Source: Acidobacteriota bacterium
GTDB taxonomy: Bacteria > Acidobacteriota > Polarisedimenticolia > J045
Direction: 5' to 3'
Length of the DNA stretch: 11,706 nt
Assembly: GCA_027064265.1 (NCBI GenBank)
Contig: JAMOQA010000324.1
Location: 1 to 11,706, forward strand
Part shown: in pieces, positions 1 through 7,231 of the stretch
How the letters are laid out: each line of letters starts with the position of its first letter
How positions within the stretch are numbered: position 1 is the stretch's first letter
Notes under the pieces: generated by a model
What the model saw: only the letters and a program-made list of their open reading frames with translations
Told to the model about the DNA's origin: nothing
Databases searched by the model: none
Position numbers and translations under genes: made by a program

Positions 1-1183
1 AGCCGGCAGTGACCGAGGTCCCCCTGAGCCAGATCTCGCCGATCTCCCCCGGGGCGGCATCGGTGCCGTCTTCCTTCACGATCCGGATGCGGAAGTCCCC
101 GAGGGGCCGGCCGACCGCGGGAACCTCGATGCCGTCCACCTCGCGGGTGACGATCGGCTCCCGGTACCCGGGGGCGGTGACGACCAGGGTCGCCTCGGCG
201 AGGCCGTAGACCGGGTAGAGCACCCTCTCGCCGAGCCCGAACCGGCGGAACCGCTCCTGGAAGTTGCGCAGGGACGAAGGCCGCACCGGCTCGGCACCGA
301 CGAAGAGCATCTCGAGGGACGAGAGATCGATGCCGCGCTCGACGAGCTGCTCCTCGGCGATCCGATCGGTGCAGAGGTCGAGGGCGAAGTTCGGGCAGAT
401 GGAGATGCGCCCTCCGATCCGCGTGATCTCCTCGAGCCAGGAGACCGGCTTCATCAGGAAGCGGATCGGGTTCATGATCACCATCTCGCGGGGACAGTGC
501 CACAGCGAGCAGAAGAACGTCGCGAGGAGCCCCATGTCGTGGTAGAGGGGCAGCCACGTCGCGGCGGTTTCGTCGGGACGACGACGACCCACCTCGACCA
601 GCAGGCGGACGTTGTCGATGGCATTCTCGTGGGTGATCTTCACCCCCTTCGGCCGCGACGTGCTCCCGGACGAGAACTGGACGAAGGCCAGGTCCTCCAC
701 CCGGGGCAGCGCGCGCTCGACCGGGGGCGGTTCCTCGTCGAGGTCCAGGCTCGACGGCACGAAGTCGACCAGGACGTCCGGGGGCAGGAGCTGCTGCTCG
801 TCGTTCCCCGCGACCAGGTGCACCTGGGCGAAGACGCCCCGCGCTCCCGTCCGCTGCACCAGGTCGGCGACGAACGGGAGCTGACTCCCCGGGGCCTGGC
901 CAAGTTGCGCACCGCTGACCGAGAGGGGGATAGCCCCGAGGTACAGGAGCGCGAGGAAGCTCGCGACCACGTCCGGGTCGTTGGTGGGGCAGCAGATCAC
1001 CCGGTCGCCGCGACGGAGCCCCTGGGCGGCGAGCCAGGCGGCGTGGAGCCGGACCTTCCGGTGCAGCTCCACCCAGGGGAAGCGGGTCCGGCGGCCCCGG
1101 GCATCGACCAGCACGAGGACGTGGTCGGGCGGCGCCTCGGCCATCCGGTCGACCAGGTCCACGACGGTGCGGATGCCCGGCAT
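1..1183 (-). CDS. Acyl-AMP ligase / acyl-CoA synthetase, FAAL-like (3' end cut by window edge)
   Basis: Adenylate-forming (ANL superfamily) enzyme predicted to activate a fatty or other carboxylic acid with ATP and pass it to CoA or to a phosphopantetheine carrier. The visible 394 residues contain the phosphate-binding loop FSSGSTSRPKG (about 170-180), TWLPLYHDMG (209-218), CPNFALDLC (about 260-268), GAEPVR (about 296-301) and YGLAEATL (326-333). The LYHDMG, PNFA-DLC and YGLAEATL set is typical of the fatty acyl-AMP ligase (FAAL) group. Only about 20 residues separate YGLAEATLVVT from VGRPL, shorter than I expect for FAALs carrying their specific insertion, so CoA-ligase chemistry is also possible. 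The ATG at 1183 is preceded by a GGAAGGAAGG ribosome site 4 bases away. It lies 13 bases after the aldolase-like gene and should share its operon with the ACP, its likely acceptor. The C-terminal lid domain is outside the window. Family is sure; substrate and acceptor are not. Confidence 0.9.
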   Translation of the reverse strand, partial: MPGIRTVVDLVDRMAEAPPDHVLVLVDARGRRTRFPWVELHRKVRLHAAWLAAQGLRRGDRVICCPTNDPDVVASFLALLYLGAIPLSVSGAQLGQAPGSQLPFVADLVQRTGARGVFAQVHLVAGNDEQQLLPPDVLVDFVPSSLDLDEEPPPVERALPRVEDLAFVQFSSGSTSRPKGVKITHENAIDNVRLLVEVGRRRPDETAATWLPLYHDMGLLATFFCSLWHCPREMVIMNPIRFLMKPVSWLEEITRIGGRISICPNFALDLCTDRIAEEQLVERGIDLSSLEMLFVGAEPVRPSSLRNFQERFRRFGLGERVLYPVYGLAEATLVVTAPGYREPIVTREVDGIEVPAVGRPLGDFRIRIVKEDGTDAAPGEIGEIWLRGTSVTAG

Positions 1184-1196
1184 GTGTCCTTCCTTC

Positions 1197-2306
1197 CTAC
1201 TCGAGGGGAGGGATCTCCTGGACCAGCTTCCCCTCGATCCGCTCGAAGATCTCCTCGAGGCTGTGTCCCGTGATGGTGAGCCCGTGGTTCCGGAGCCCGA
1301 TCACCGCCCGCGACGGGTCCGGCGCCGCGAGGACCAGGTCGCGCACCTCGTCGGCGAGCTGCTCGGTCCCGCAGGGCCAGCTCTGGAGCGTCGCCGGCAC
1401 GCCCGGGAGCCACGCGTGCACGTGGACGATCGCCCCGACCTCCGGCACCGCCCGGTAGATCTTGTAGTGCTCGATCGCGTCCACCGAGACCCGGGCCGTC
1501 GGGTCCGTGCCCGGCGGGACGGAAAGCAGGATCGTCGCCGTCTCCGGGTCGTACCCCTTGACCAGGAAGACGTCCCTGCCGATCTCCCGCAGGTTCCCCT
1601 TGTCGACCCCGCGCCCGGTCATCCAGAACGTCTCGGCGTCCCGCCGGGCGGAGAGGTTGCCGTAGGAGAGCTGCTTGAGACCGAAGATCTTCATCGCCAG
1701 CCGCAGGTCCCGCTCGTCGAGGAGGGAGCGGATGTCGAACACCTGCGGCAACAGGTTCATCTCCGCGAGCTTCCGGCCGTGGGCCATCAGGGAGCGGGCG
1801 ACCTCGTCCCCCTGCCAGAGCTCCTCGGGCAGGTCCTCGTCGAGCCGGTTCCGGATGACGACCTTCGACTCGGCGAGGGGCGCCACGTAGTCGACGATGC
1901 GGCGGGCCAGCTCCTCGTCGGGCCGGGTGCGGAAACCGAGCTCCGGCGTCATGAAGTGGACCTTCCCACCGAACTCGCCGCCGCCCCCTACCCGGTGGAC
2001 GACCACGTTGGACATCGTCTTGACCAGCACCCGGTACGTGTCCCGCTTGAGGGACTCGACGTCCGGCCACCGGGTTCCGTCGGGGCTCTCCACCACGGTG
2101 GCGACGAAGACCGAGGGATCGGGGCGGACGTAGAGCACCCGGTCGATCTCCGGCACCGTCGCGTGGAGAACCAGCTTGACGTCCCGGGGCGGCGGCTCGC
2201 CCACCGGGGAGACGTCGAACCCGCGGGCGGCGAGCAGGTCGCCCATCTCCCGCAGCAGGGGGATCAGCCCCTCGGCCCGGGGATCGATCACGTACGCGGC
2301 CTTCAT
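1197..2306 (-). CDS. Two-part protein: unrecognised N-terminal domain plus class II aldolase/adducin (AraD/FucA-like) domain
   Basis: A 369-residue cytosolic protein. Residues about 175-369 match the class II aldolase/adducin fold, whose members are zinc sugar-phosphate aldolases and epimerases: SYGNLSAR (214-221), VHVHAW with H295 and H297, and RNHG with H341 give the expected three zinc histidines. The residue 19 before the first histidine is Asp276 in a SVDAIEH context. That resembles the ribulose-phosphate 4-epimerase (AraD) pattern more than the catalytic Glu of fuculose-phosphate aldolase. The stretch between the HxH and the third His, and the tail after it, are short. Residues 1 to about 170 begin like an alpha/beta fold (MKAAYVIDPR) and contain EFGGKVHFMTPELGFR (111-126); I do not recognise this part. 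The ATG at 2306 overlaps the ACP stop (ATGA) and has GGGGAGG just upstream, so translation is probably coupled. Longer upstream starts would run through the ACP gene and are rejected. The reaction is unknown. Confidence 0.85.
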   Translation of the reverse strand: MKAAYVIDPRAEGLIPLLREMGDLLAARGFDVSPVGEPPPRDVKLVLHATVPEIDRVLYVRPDPSVFVATVVESPDGTRWPDVESLKRDTYRVLVKTMSNVVVHRVGGGGEFGGKVHFMTPELGFRTRPDEELARRIVDYVAPLAESKVVIRNRLDEDLPEELWQGDEVARSLMAHGRKLAEMNLLPQVFDIRSLLDERDLRLAMKIFGLKQLSYGNLSARRDAETFWMTGRGVDKGNLREIGRDVFLVKGYDPETATILLSVPPGTDPTARVSVDAIEHYKIYRAVPEVGAIVHVHAWLPGVPATLQSWPCGTEQLADEVRDLVLAAPDPSRAVIGLRNHGLTITGHSLEEIFERIEGKLVQEIPPLE

Positions 2307-2587
2307 CCGTCCTCCCCGCCGGCGGCCAGGTCGCCGGTGCCGGCGACCGCCCCCGCGACCTTCTCGACGAGCTGGCCGAAGGAGATCCCGACCAGCTCCG
2401 GGACCTTCTCCGGGGGGATCTCGATGCCGAAGGCGTCCTCGATGTCGAGCATCAGGTTGAGGAGCGCGGCCGAGTCGTAGCCCAGGTCGAAGTTCAGGAC
2501 CTGGTCGTCGGCCACGTCCCGCAGGTCGAGGCGGGAGTTCTTCCGGACCAGCTCGAGGAGCCGGTCCCTGGTCCCCTGGTCGCTCAC
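2303..2587 (-). CDS. Acyl carrier protein
   Basis: A 94-residue acyl carrier protein of normal size and acidity. The phosphopantetheine site is Ser39 in DLGYDSAALLNLMLDIEDAF (about 34-53): the DS is followed by the hydrophobic helix II with acidic positions that usually meets partner enzymes. The attachment motif reads GYDS rather than the GLDS or GADS common in fatty-acid ACPs, suggesting a specialised carrier. The start is GTG at 2587, preceded by GGGAGGGG about 5 bases upstream; no nearby in-frame ATG exists. Its stop overlaps the aldolase-like gene's ATG by 4 bases, and the acyl-activating ligase follows in the same unit. A sigma70-like promoter and a leader hairpin lie upstream. The neighbouring acpS product would convert it to the holo form. 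The glycine-rich tail (GTGDLAAGGEDG) is probably disordered. The family is certain; the acyl cargo is unknown. Confidence 0.9.
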   Translation of the reverse strand: MSDQGTRDRLLELVRKNSRLDLRDVADDQVLNFDLGYDSAALLNLMLDIEDAFGIEIPPEKVPELVGISFGQLVEKVAGAVAGTGDLAAGGEDG

Positions 2588-2623
2588 CCGGTGCCCCTCC
2601 CTCGCGGATCGACACGAACCTCT

Positions 2624-2647
2624 TTCCGGGGTCCGCGCCTCCCGGAA
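2624..2647 (-). promoter_or_regulatory. Leader hairpin ahead of the ACP gene
   Basis: TTCCGGG (2624-2630) and CCCGGAA (2641-2647) form a perfect 7-base inverted repeat around a 10-base loop. It sits between the predicted promoter and the ACP start, so it would fold near the 5' end of the mRNA. It has no T tract in either direction and is therefore a leader structure or mRNA stabiliser rather than an intrinsic terminator. In DNA this GC-rich, such repeats can arise by chance. Confidence 0.35.
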
Positions 2648-2658
2648 GCCTGCCTCCC

Positions 2659-2688
2659 TAGATACGGCGGGGCGGCATCCCCTGTCAA
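2659..2688 (-). promoter_or_regulatory. Predicted sigma70-type promoter for the ACP/aldolase/ligase unit
   Basis: On the minus strand a perfect -35 TTGACA (2688-2683) is followed after 18 bases by TATCTA (2664-2659), a 3-of-6 match to the -10. Transcription would begin near 2652, giving a leader of about 65 bases before the ACP GTG. It lies in the only sizeable gap between the kinase stop (2707) and the ACP start (2587), and such AT-containing hexamers stand out in this GC-rich DNA. It suggests the ACP unit can be transcribed independently of the upstream transketolase/aminotransferase/kinase unit. Confidence 0.5.
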
Positions 2689-2706
2689 CCCGGAACGAAA
2701 GGAAGG

Positions 2707-3615
2707 TCAGACCCGATTCCCGGGCACCCGGCACCGGAGGGCCGCCGGAAGGACCGAGACCTCGAGCCCGCGGGCCGCCGCGGAGAGGAGGTCGCCGTCC
2801 CCGTGGACCGGGATCCCGCCGGGAACCCGCAGCACGAGACGGCGGAACCTGGCGAGGCGCACCCGGGGATCGGCCCCGTGGGTGCCCCGGAGGACCCGCG
2901 GCAGGAACGAGAGCACGGTCAGCCGTCCCGCTCCCTCGGCGAGGCAGCAGTCGAGGAGCCCGTCCCCGGGGTCGGCGTCCGGGACCAGCCGGAACCCCCC
3001 GCCAGTGCTCGGGCTGTTCCCCACCGAGACCAGGGTCATCGCGCCGCGGAACGGCTCCCCGTCCAGTTTCCCCTCCACGTCCCACGGGGCCTCCCCGGCC
3101 AGGATCGCCCCGAGGGCCGCGATCCCGTAGGCGAGGAGACCCGGCAGGGGCAGGGTGAGGGCCCGCCGGGCGATCGCCCCGTCGAGGCCGATCCCGAGGG
3201 CGTTCGCGAACACCTCGCGTCGACCGTCGACGATCACCTCCCCCGCGTCGAGGGGACGGTCGCGCCCGGACGCGAGGGAGGAGACCAGCGCGGCGCCGGT
3301 CCGGGGCACCCCGAGGGCCCGGGCCAGGTCGTTCCCCCGCCCGGCCGGCGCCAGGCCCAGGGCCGGCCGTTCTTCCACCGGCAGGTCGAGGAGCCCGGTG
3401 ACCACCGACCGGACGGTCCCGTCCCCCCCGCAGGCGACGACGAGGTCCGCGCCCTCCTCCCCCGCCTCCCGGGCGGCGCGCCGCCCCTCCTCCGCCGAGC
3501 CGGTCTCGCGGACGAACCAGCCCGCGTCCCGGGCGGCGGCCAGGAACGCGGCGGGCCCGCCGCCGCGTCGGCGCGGGCCCGCGTTCCGGTTGGCGATGAC
3601 GACGACCGTTTCCAG
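2707..3615 (-). CDS. Diacylglycerol/lipid kinase family protein (DagK/YegS-like), apparent CTG start
   Basis: A 302-residue ATP-dependent lipid kinase of the DAGK catalytic family (bacterial DgkB/YegS, related to sphingosine and ceramide kinases), expected to phosphorylate a lipid hydroxyl at the inner membrane face. In order: VVIANRNAG (5-13), the family's N-terminal N-x-x-AG motif; VACGGDGTVRS (60-70), the ATP-binding GGDGT; APAGRGNDLAR, equivalent to the usual GTGND; and SVGNSPSTGGGFRLVP followed by DPGDGLLD near the middle of the C-terminal domain. No ATG, GTG or TTG occurs in frame between the upstream stop and GGDGT. The first such codon is GTG at 3405, which would delete the whole nucleotide site. 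The CTG at 3615, 7 bases after GAGGG, puts the start just before the first beta strand, as is usual in the family; an ATC one codon earlier is the alternative. It is 10 bases after the aminotransferase stop, so translation may be coupled. Family sure, lipid substrate unknown. Confidence 0.85.
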   Translation of the reverse strand: METVVVIANRNAGPRRRGGGPAAFLAAARDAGWFVRETGSAEEGRRAAREAGEEGADLVVACGGDGTVRSVVTGLLDLPVEERPALGLAPAGRGNDLARALGVPRTGAALVSSLASGRDRPLDAGEVIVDGRREVFANALGIGLDGAIARRALTLPLPGLLAYGIAALGAILAGEAPWDVEGKLDGEPFRGAMTLVSVGNSPSTGGGFRLVPDADPGDGLLDCCLAEGAGRLTVLSFLPRVLRGTHGADPRVRLARFRRLVLRVPGGIPVHGDGDLLSAAARGLEVSVLPAALRCRVPGNRV

Positions 3616-3625
3616 GATGCCGCCC

Positions 3626-4828
3626 TCAGCGCCGGTTCTTCTTCATGAAGTCGGCGATCCGGCCGACCCCCTCCTCGATGTCCTTCGTCGAGGCGGCGTA
3701 GCTCAGCCGGATGTGCTGGCCCTCGCCGGGAACCCGCGGCCCGAAGTGGATGTCGGCGAGCACCGCCACGCCGGCCTCGTGCAGCAGGCGGCGGCGCAGC
3801 TCCTCGGAGTCCCCGGCGCCGATCATCTCGCAGGCCTCGGTCACGTTCGGCCAGACGTAGAAGGCTCCGCCCGGGGAAAGGCACTTGAAGCCGGGGACCT
3901 CGTTGAGCAGCCGGACGATCAGGTCCCGGCGCTCGTGGAAGATCCGCTTCATCTTCTCGGCCTCGTCCTGGGGGCCGGTGATCGCCTCGATCGCCGCGTA
4001 CTGGTTCGGGTGGGCGGCGCACGACTCGGTGTTCGTGACCCAGCGGACGAAGTGCTCGGCGAGGTGCCGGTTGGCCGCGTAGCCGATGCGCCAGCCGGTC
4101 ATCGCCCAGGTCTTCGAGATGCCGTCGGCGATGATCACCCGGTCGCGCATCCCCTCGCGGCTCGTCAGCGACTGGAACTCGCCGTCGTAGACGAGACGCG
4201 AGTAGATCTCGTCGGCGTAGACCCAGACGTGCTCGTGCTTCCGCAGGATCTCGGCGATCGCGTCCAGGTCCTCCGCCGTCAGGATGCCCCCCGTCGGGTT
4301 GTGCGGGGTGTTCAGGATGACGAGCCGGGTGTTGTCGGTGATCTTGTCCGCCAGCTCCTGCGGATCGAACGCGAACGCCCGGTCCTCCCGCAGGTAGAGC
4401 GGCACCGGCTTCGCCCCGTTGGCGATGATCTGGGACTCGTAGATGGGGAAGCCCGGGTTCGGGTAGATCACCTCGTGGCCGGCGCCGTAGTCGGTGACGG
4501 TGAGGATCGTGTACCCGATGAACGGCTTGGCCCCGGAGGCGACGACGACCCACTCCGGGTCGATCTCGATCCCCCGCATCTTCCCCAGGTACTCCGCCAC
4601 CGCGGCGCGGAGCTCCGGGATCCCGGCGGAGGGGGTGTAGCCGTGCTTCCCCTCCTCGATCGCCCGGATCGCCGCGTCGCAGATGTTCTTCGGCGTCGGG
4701 AAGTCGGGCTGGCCGATGCAGAAGGAGAGGACGTCCTTCCCCTCGCGCTGGAGGCGCCCGACCTCGGCGAGGACGACGAAGGCGTTCTCGGTTCCCAGCT
4801 CCCTGGTCCGCCTGCTGATCTCTGGCAT
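3626..4828 (-). CDS. PLP-dependent class I/II aminotransferase (aspartate aminotransferase-like)
   Basis: A 400-residue fold-type I aminotransferase of normal length, expected to move an amino group between an amino acid and a 2-oxo acid. Visible landmarks are HGYTPSAGIPELR (62-74), the substrate/PLP-loop region; NTPHNPTG (173-180), with the PLP-contacting Asn; YADEIYS (204-210), whose Asp206 contacts the pyridine nitrogen; SKTWAMTGWRIGY (238-250), with the Schiff-base Lys239; and HIRLSYA (372-378), with Arg374 for the substrate alpha-carboxylate. The overall pattern matches the aspartate/alanine/aromatic subgroup (I-gamma/Ib), but the donor and acceptor cannot be read from sequence. ATG at 4828 follows GAGGAGG by 5 bases. 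It starts 10 bases after the transketolase stop and ends 10 bases before the kinase start, so the three form one transcription unit. There is no signal peptide; the protein is cytosolic. Confidence 0.92.
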   Translation of the reverse strand: MPEISRRTRELGTENAFVVLAEVGRLQREGKDVLSFCIGQPDFPTPKNICDAAIRAIEEGKHGYTPSAGIPELRAAVAEYLGKMRGIEIDPEWVVVASGAKPFIGYTILTVTDYGAGHEVIYPNPGFPIYESQIIANGAKPVPLYLREDRAFAFDPQELADKITDNTRLVILNTPHNPTGGILTAEDLDAIAEILRKHEHVWVYADEIYSRLVYDGEFQSLTSREGMRDRVIIADGISKTWAMTGWRIGYAANRHLAEHFVRWVTNTESCAAHPNQYAAIEAITGPQDEAEKMKRIFHERRDLIVRLLNEVPGFKCLSPGGAFYVWPNVTEACEMIGAGDSEELRRRLLHEAGVAVLADIHFGPRVPGEGQHIRLSYAASTKDIEEGVGRIADFMKKNRR

Positions 4829-4838
4829 GGCTGCCTCC

Positions 4839-7190
4839 TCAGGAACGCGCCGCGGAGAGGGCCGCCTCGATGTGGGCGAGCCGCTTCTCCCGCTCGGCGA
4901 CGAACCGCTCGATCCCGGCGACGATGTCGTCCACCGTCAGCTTCGCCTCCTCGACCACGTCGTCCAGGGTGCCGCCGGTCCGCCAGCGGTCGTCCCAGTC
5001 GGCGCTGAGGGTGTACTCGAGGGAGACCCGCGTCGCCATCCAGCGGGCGATCGAGTCCCGGGACCGGTTGGTGATCCCCATCGAGTCGATCTTGTCGGCG
5101 CAGGGCAGCACCGCGTCCCGGTAGGCCTGGTCCTGCCGGGCGAACAGCTGCGGGCTGACCGCGGCGACGATCTTCACGTTGAGGCCCTTCTTCTCGAGGA
5201 TCGGGAGGGCCTTGACCAGGTTCGCGGTGCTGGTCGTCCCCTGGACGATCACGCACCCCTGGCGCGGCTTCCCCGGGTCGTAGTCCCGCATCACGTACGC
5301 GCCGCGGGCCGCCTCGAAGTGGGACGGGATCCCGAGGGCCTCCCGGTCGGGCACCTCGATCGGCGGCCGGGTCAGGTGCAGCGCCAGGATCGGCACGCCG
5401 GTGGCGAGGCCGGCGGCGATCAGCACCGGGACCTCGTTCGCCTCCCACGGGTGCAGGTCGATCACCTGCCCCTCGGGGAAGAGCTGCGTCACCGACGGGG
5501 CGAAGATCCCGAAGTGGGTGCGGGAATCGTCGGCCGTCTCCGGGCCGGAGTGCCCGGCGACCCACAGCACCGGCCCGAGCTTGAAGTCGCAGTCCTGGGC
5601 CATCTGGCTGTAGAGCCGCATCATCCCGTACTTCAGGTAGCTGAACGACCCGTAGGTGGAACAGGCGGTGGCGAAGCCGTTCCACTCCTTCTCCGGGTCG
5701 GCGGCGAAGTTGACGCTCGCCGCGCCCACCGAGATGCCGGAGTTGGCGAACTCGGTGATCTCCTGGGGCAGGAGGGCGCCGTCCGGGTTCTTCTCCCGGT
5801 CGTACATCCCCCACCCCTCGAAGTCGCCGAACGCCTTGGCGAAGCCGGAGATGTTGGTCGAGTCGGCCAGGTCCGCGGACATCGCGATGAAAAGCGGCCG
5901 GCCGTACTTCTTCTTGCCCCAGGCGTTGACCCAGGCGCCCCAGAGCGCGAGGGCCTTCCGGTTCGGGGCCTGCTCGCCGGGCTTGATCCAGACCTCCGGC
6001 GGGTAGTTGCGGAAGTCGGTCAGCTCCGGGTCGGTGAACGGGTTCTGCTCGAGGGAGATCTTGAGCGACGGGATCTCCTCCGGCACCGACTCGCCCAGCT
6101 CGACCAGCCGGTCGGAGAGGTAGCGGACCAGCTCCGGGTCGTCCCGCAGGACCGACATCACGATCCTGTAGTTCGCCTCGGCCTGGGCCATCCGCTCCTC
6201 GTAGCTCTCCGGGGCCGGCTCGCCGAACCCCTCGAAGCGGACGCCGTACTTCTCCTGGAACGGCTTCTTCGTCTCCCAGAACTCCGGCGAGTTCATCTTG
6301 TGGGGCGCGCCGTGGGAGGCGTAGTCGTACTTGCCGTAGCCGCGCCCCTTGCGGGTGCGGAACCAGATCGCCGCCGGGCGCATCCCGGGCTCCGCCTCGT
6401 GGACCGCCTCGAGGAGCGCGCGGCCGAGGGGCGCCCAGTCCATCCCGTCCTCGGCGCCGTAGACCCGCCAGCCGTGGGACGAGAACCAGTCGTTGGGCGT
6501 CCCGTAGACGACCCGGGAGGTCGGCCGCGGGTCGATCCCGAAGTCGTTCCAGTCGACCATCAGGTAGAGGTTGTCGAGGCCGAGCCCCCAGGCGGAGTTC
6601 AGCATCTCGTGGAACCCGCCGGGGGTGAGCCCGCCCTCCCCCTCGATGCCGAACACCCGCACGCCGTCGGCGCCGGCCCGCTTGAGGGCGAGGGCCATCC
6701 CCGCCATCGCCGGCAGGCCGTGGCCGGAGGGCCCGGTGTTGAACTTGAGGAAGAGGGTCTTCCCCTCGAACTCCGCGTGGCCCGAGAGCCCGCCCCGACG
6801 CCGGAACTTCAGCAGGTCCTCCCAGGTGAGCTGCCACCGCTCGGCGTTCTTCACCAGGTAGCGGTCGTCCCCGGTCTCCCCGTGGCGGATCCGCAGGGCC
6901 TCGTTCAGGGTGGCGAGGGTGGCGTAGACCAGCGGGATCGTGTGCCCGGCCGCCAGGACGAAGCGGTCGGAGAACCGCTTGTCGGGATTCCGGATGTCCC
7001 AGCGCATCGCCCCCGAGAGCATCAGGGTGACGAGGGCGTGCACCTTCGACCGGGACCCGCCGGGGTGGCCGGACTGCCGGTAGTTCAGCATGAAGTCGAT
7101 CAGCTGGTCGACGATGTCCTTGACCTTCTCCCAGTGCTCGAAGTGGGCCTCCTGGGCGGCGAGAGCCTCTTCCCAGCTCGGTCTCTCCAT
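4839..7190 (-). CDS. Transketolase-family thiamine diphosphate enzyme, long divergent form
   Basis: A 783-residue ThDP enzyme, longer than the roughly 660 residues of ordinary transketolase, which moves two-carbon ketol units between sugar phosphates. N-terminal domain: GHPGG (41-45), GPSGHGLPAMAGMA (153-166), then the ThDP/metal motif as GEGGLTPG (184-191) ending in VDWNDFGID with Asn215. The usual GDG is GEG here, and the usual EG four positions on is PG. SHGAP (292-296) is present. Middle domain: SADLADSTN (438-446); ITEFANSGISVGAA (478-491), where Glu480 aligns plausibly with the catalytic Glu of VREFGM in E. coli TktA; and HSGPETADDSRTH (547-559). A C-terminal domain follows. ATG at 7190 has AAGGAG about 8 bases upstream. 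An ATG 96 bases further up would add a low-complexity Pro/Arg stretch and is rejected. It heads the aminotransferase/kinase unit. A housekeeping pentose-phosphate role and a specialised synthase are both possible. Confidence 0.85.
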   Translation of the reverse strand: MERPSWEEALAAQEAHFEHWEKVKDIVDQLIDFMLNYRQSGHPGGSRSKVHALVTLMLSGAMRWDIRNPDKRFSDRFVLAAGHTIPLVYATLATLNEALRIRHGETGDDRYLVKNAERWQLTWEDLLKFRRRGGLSGHAEFEGKTLFLKFNTGPSGHGLPAMAGMALALKRAGADGVRVFGIEGEGGLTPGGFHEMLNSAWGLGLDNLYLMVDWNDFGIDPRPTSRVVYGTPNDWFSSHGWRVYGAEDGMDWAPLGRALLEAVHEAEPGMRPAAIWFRTRKGRGYGKYDYASHGAPHKMNSPEFWETKKPFQEKYGVRFEGFGEPAPESYEERMAQAEANYRIVMSVLRDDPELVRYLSDRLVELGESVPEEIPSLKISLEQNPFTDPELTDFRNYPPEVWIKPGEQAPNRKALALWGAWVNAWGKKKYGRPLFIAMSADLADSTNISGFAKAFGDFEGWGMYDREKNPDGALLPQEITEFANSGISVGAASVNFAADPEKEWNGFATACSTYGSFSYLKYGMMRLYSQMAQDCDFKLGPVLWVAGHSGPETADDSRTHFGIFAPSVTQLFPEGQVIDLHPWEANEVPVLIAAGLATGVPILALHLTRPPIEVPDREALGIPSHFEAARGAYVMRDYDPGKPRQGCVIVQGTTSTANLVKALPILEKKGLNVKIVAAVSPQLFARQDQAYRDAVLPCADKIDSMGITNRSRDSIARWMATRVSLEYTLSADWDDRWRTGGTLDDVVEEAKLTVDDIVAGIERFVAEREKRLAHIEAALSAARS

Positions 7191-7231
7191 GATCGACGCT
7201 CCTTCGGGGATGGGGGCGCGCGGCCGGGCCG

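Noticed and set aside
981..2480. A 499-codon plus-strand open frame opposite the ligase, aldolase-like and ACP genes
   Set aside because: The minus strand carries adenylation, zinc-histidine and phosphopantetheine motifs in continuous frames. The plus-strand product is biased in composition and crosses gene boundaries without regard to them.
2307..2615. Longer form of the aldolase-like protein starting at 2615
   Set aside because: It would read through the whole ACP gene in another frame and add Arg/Pro/Gly-rich sequence. The ATG at 2306 has a ribosome site and the usual 4-base overlap.
4839..7190. Possible loss of the catalytic Glu in the transketolase middle domain
   Set aside because: A first alignment with the yeast REHAM motif seemed to lack it, but the E. 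coli-type VREFGM motif aligns with ITEFANSG and places Glu480 at that position, so loss is not supported.
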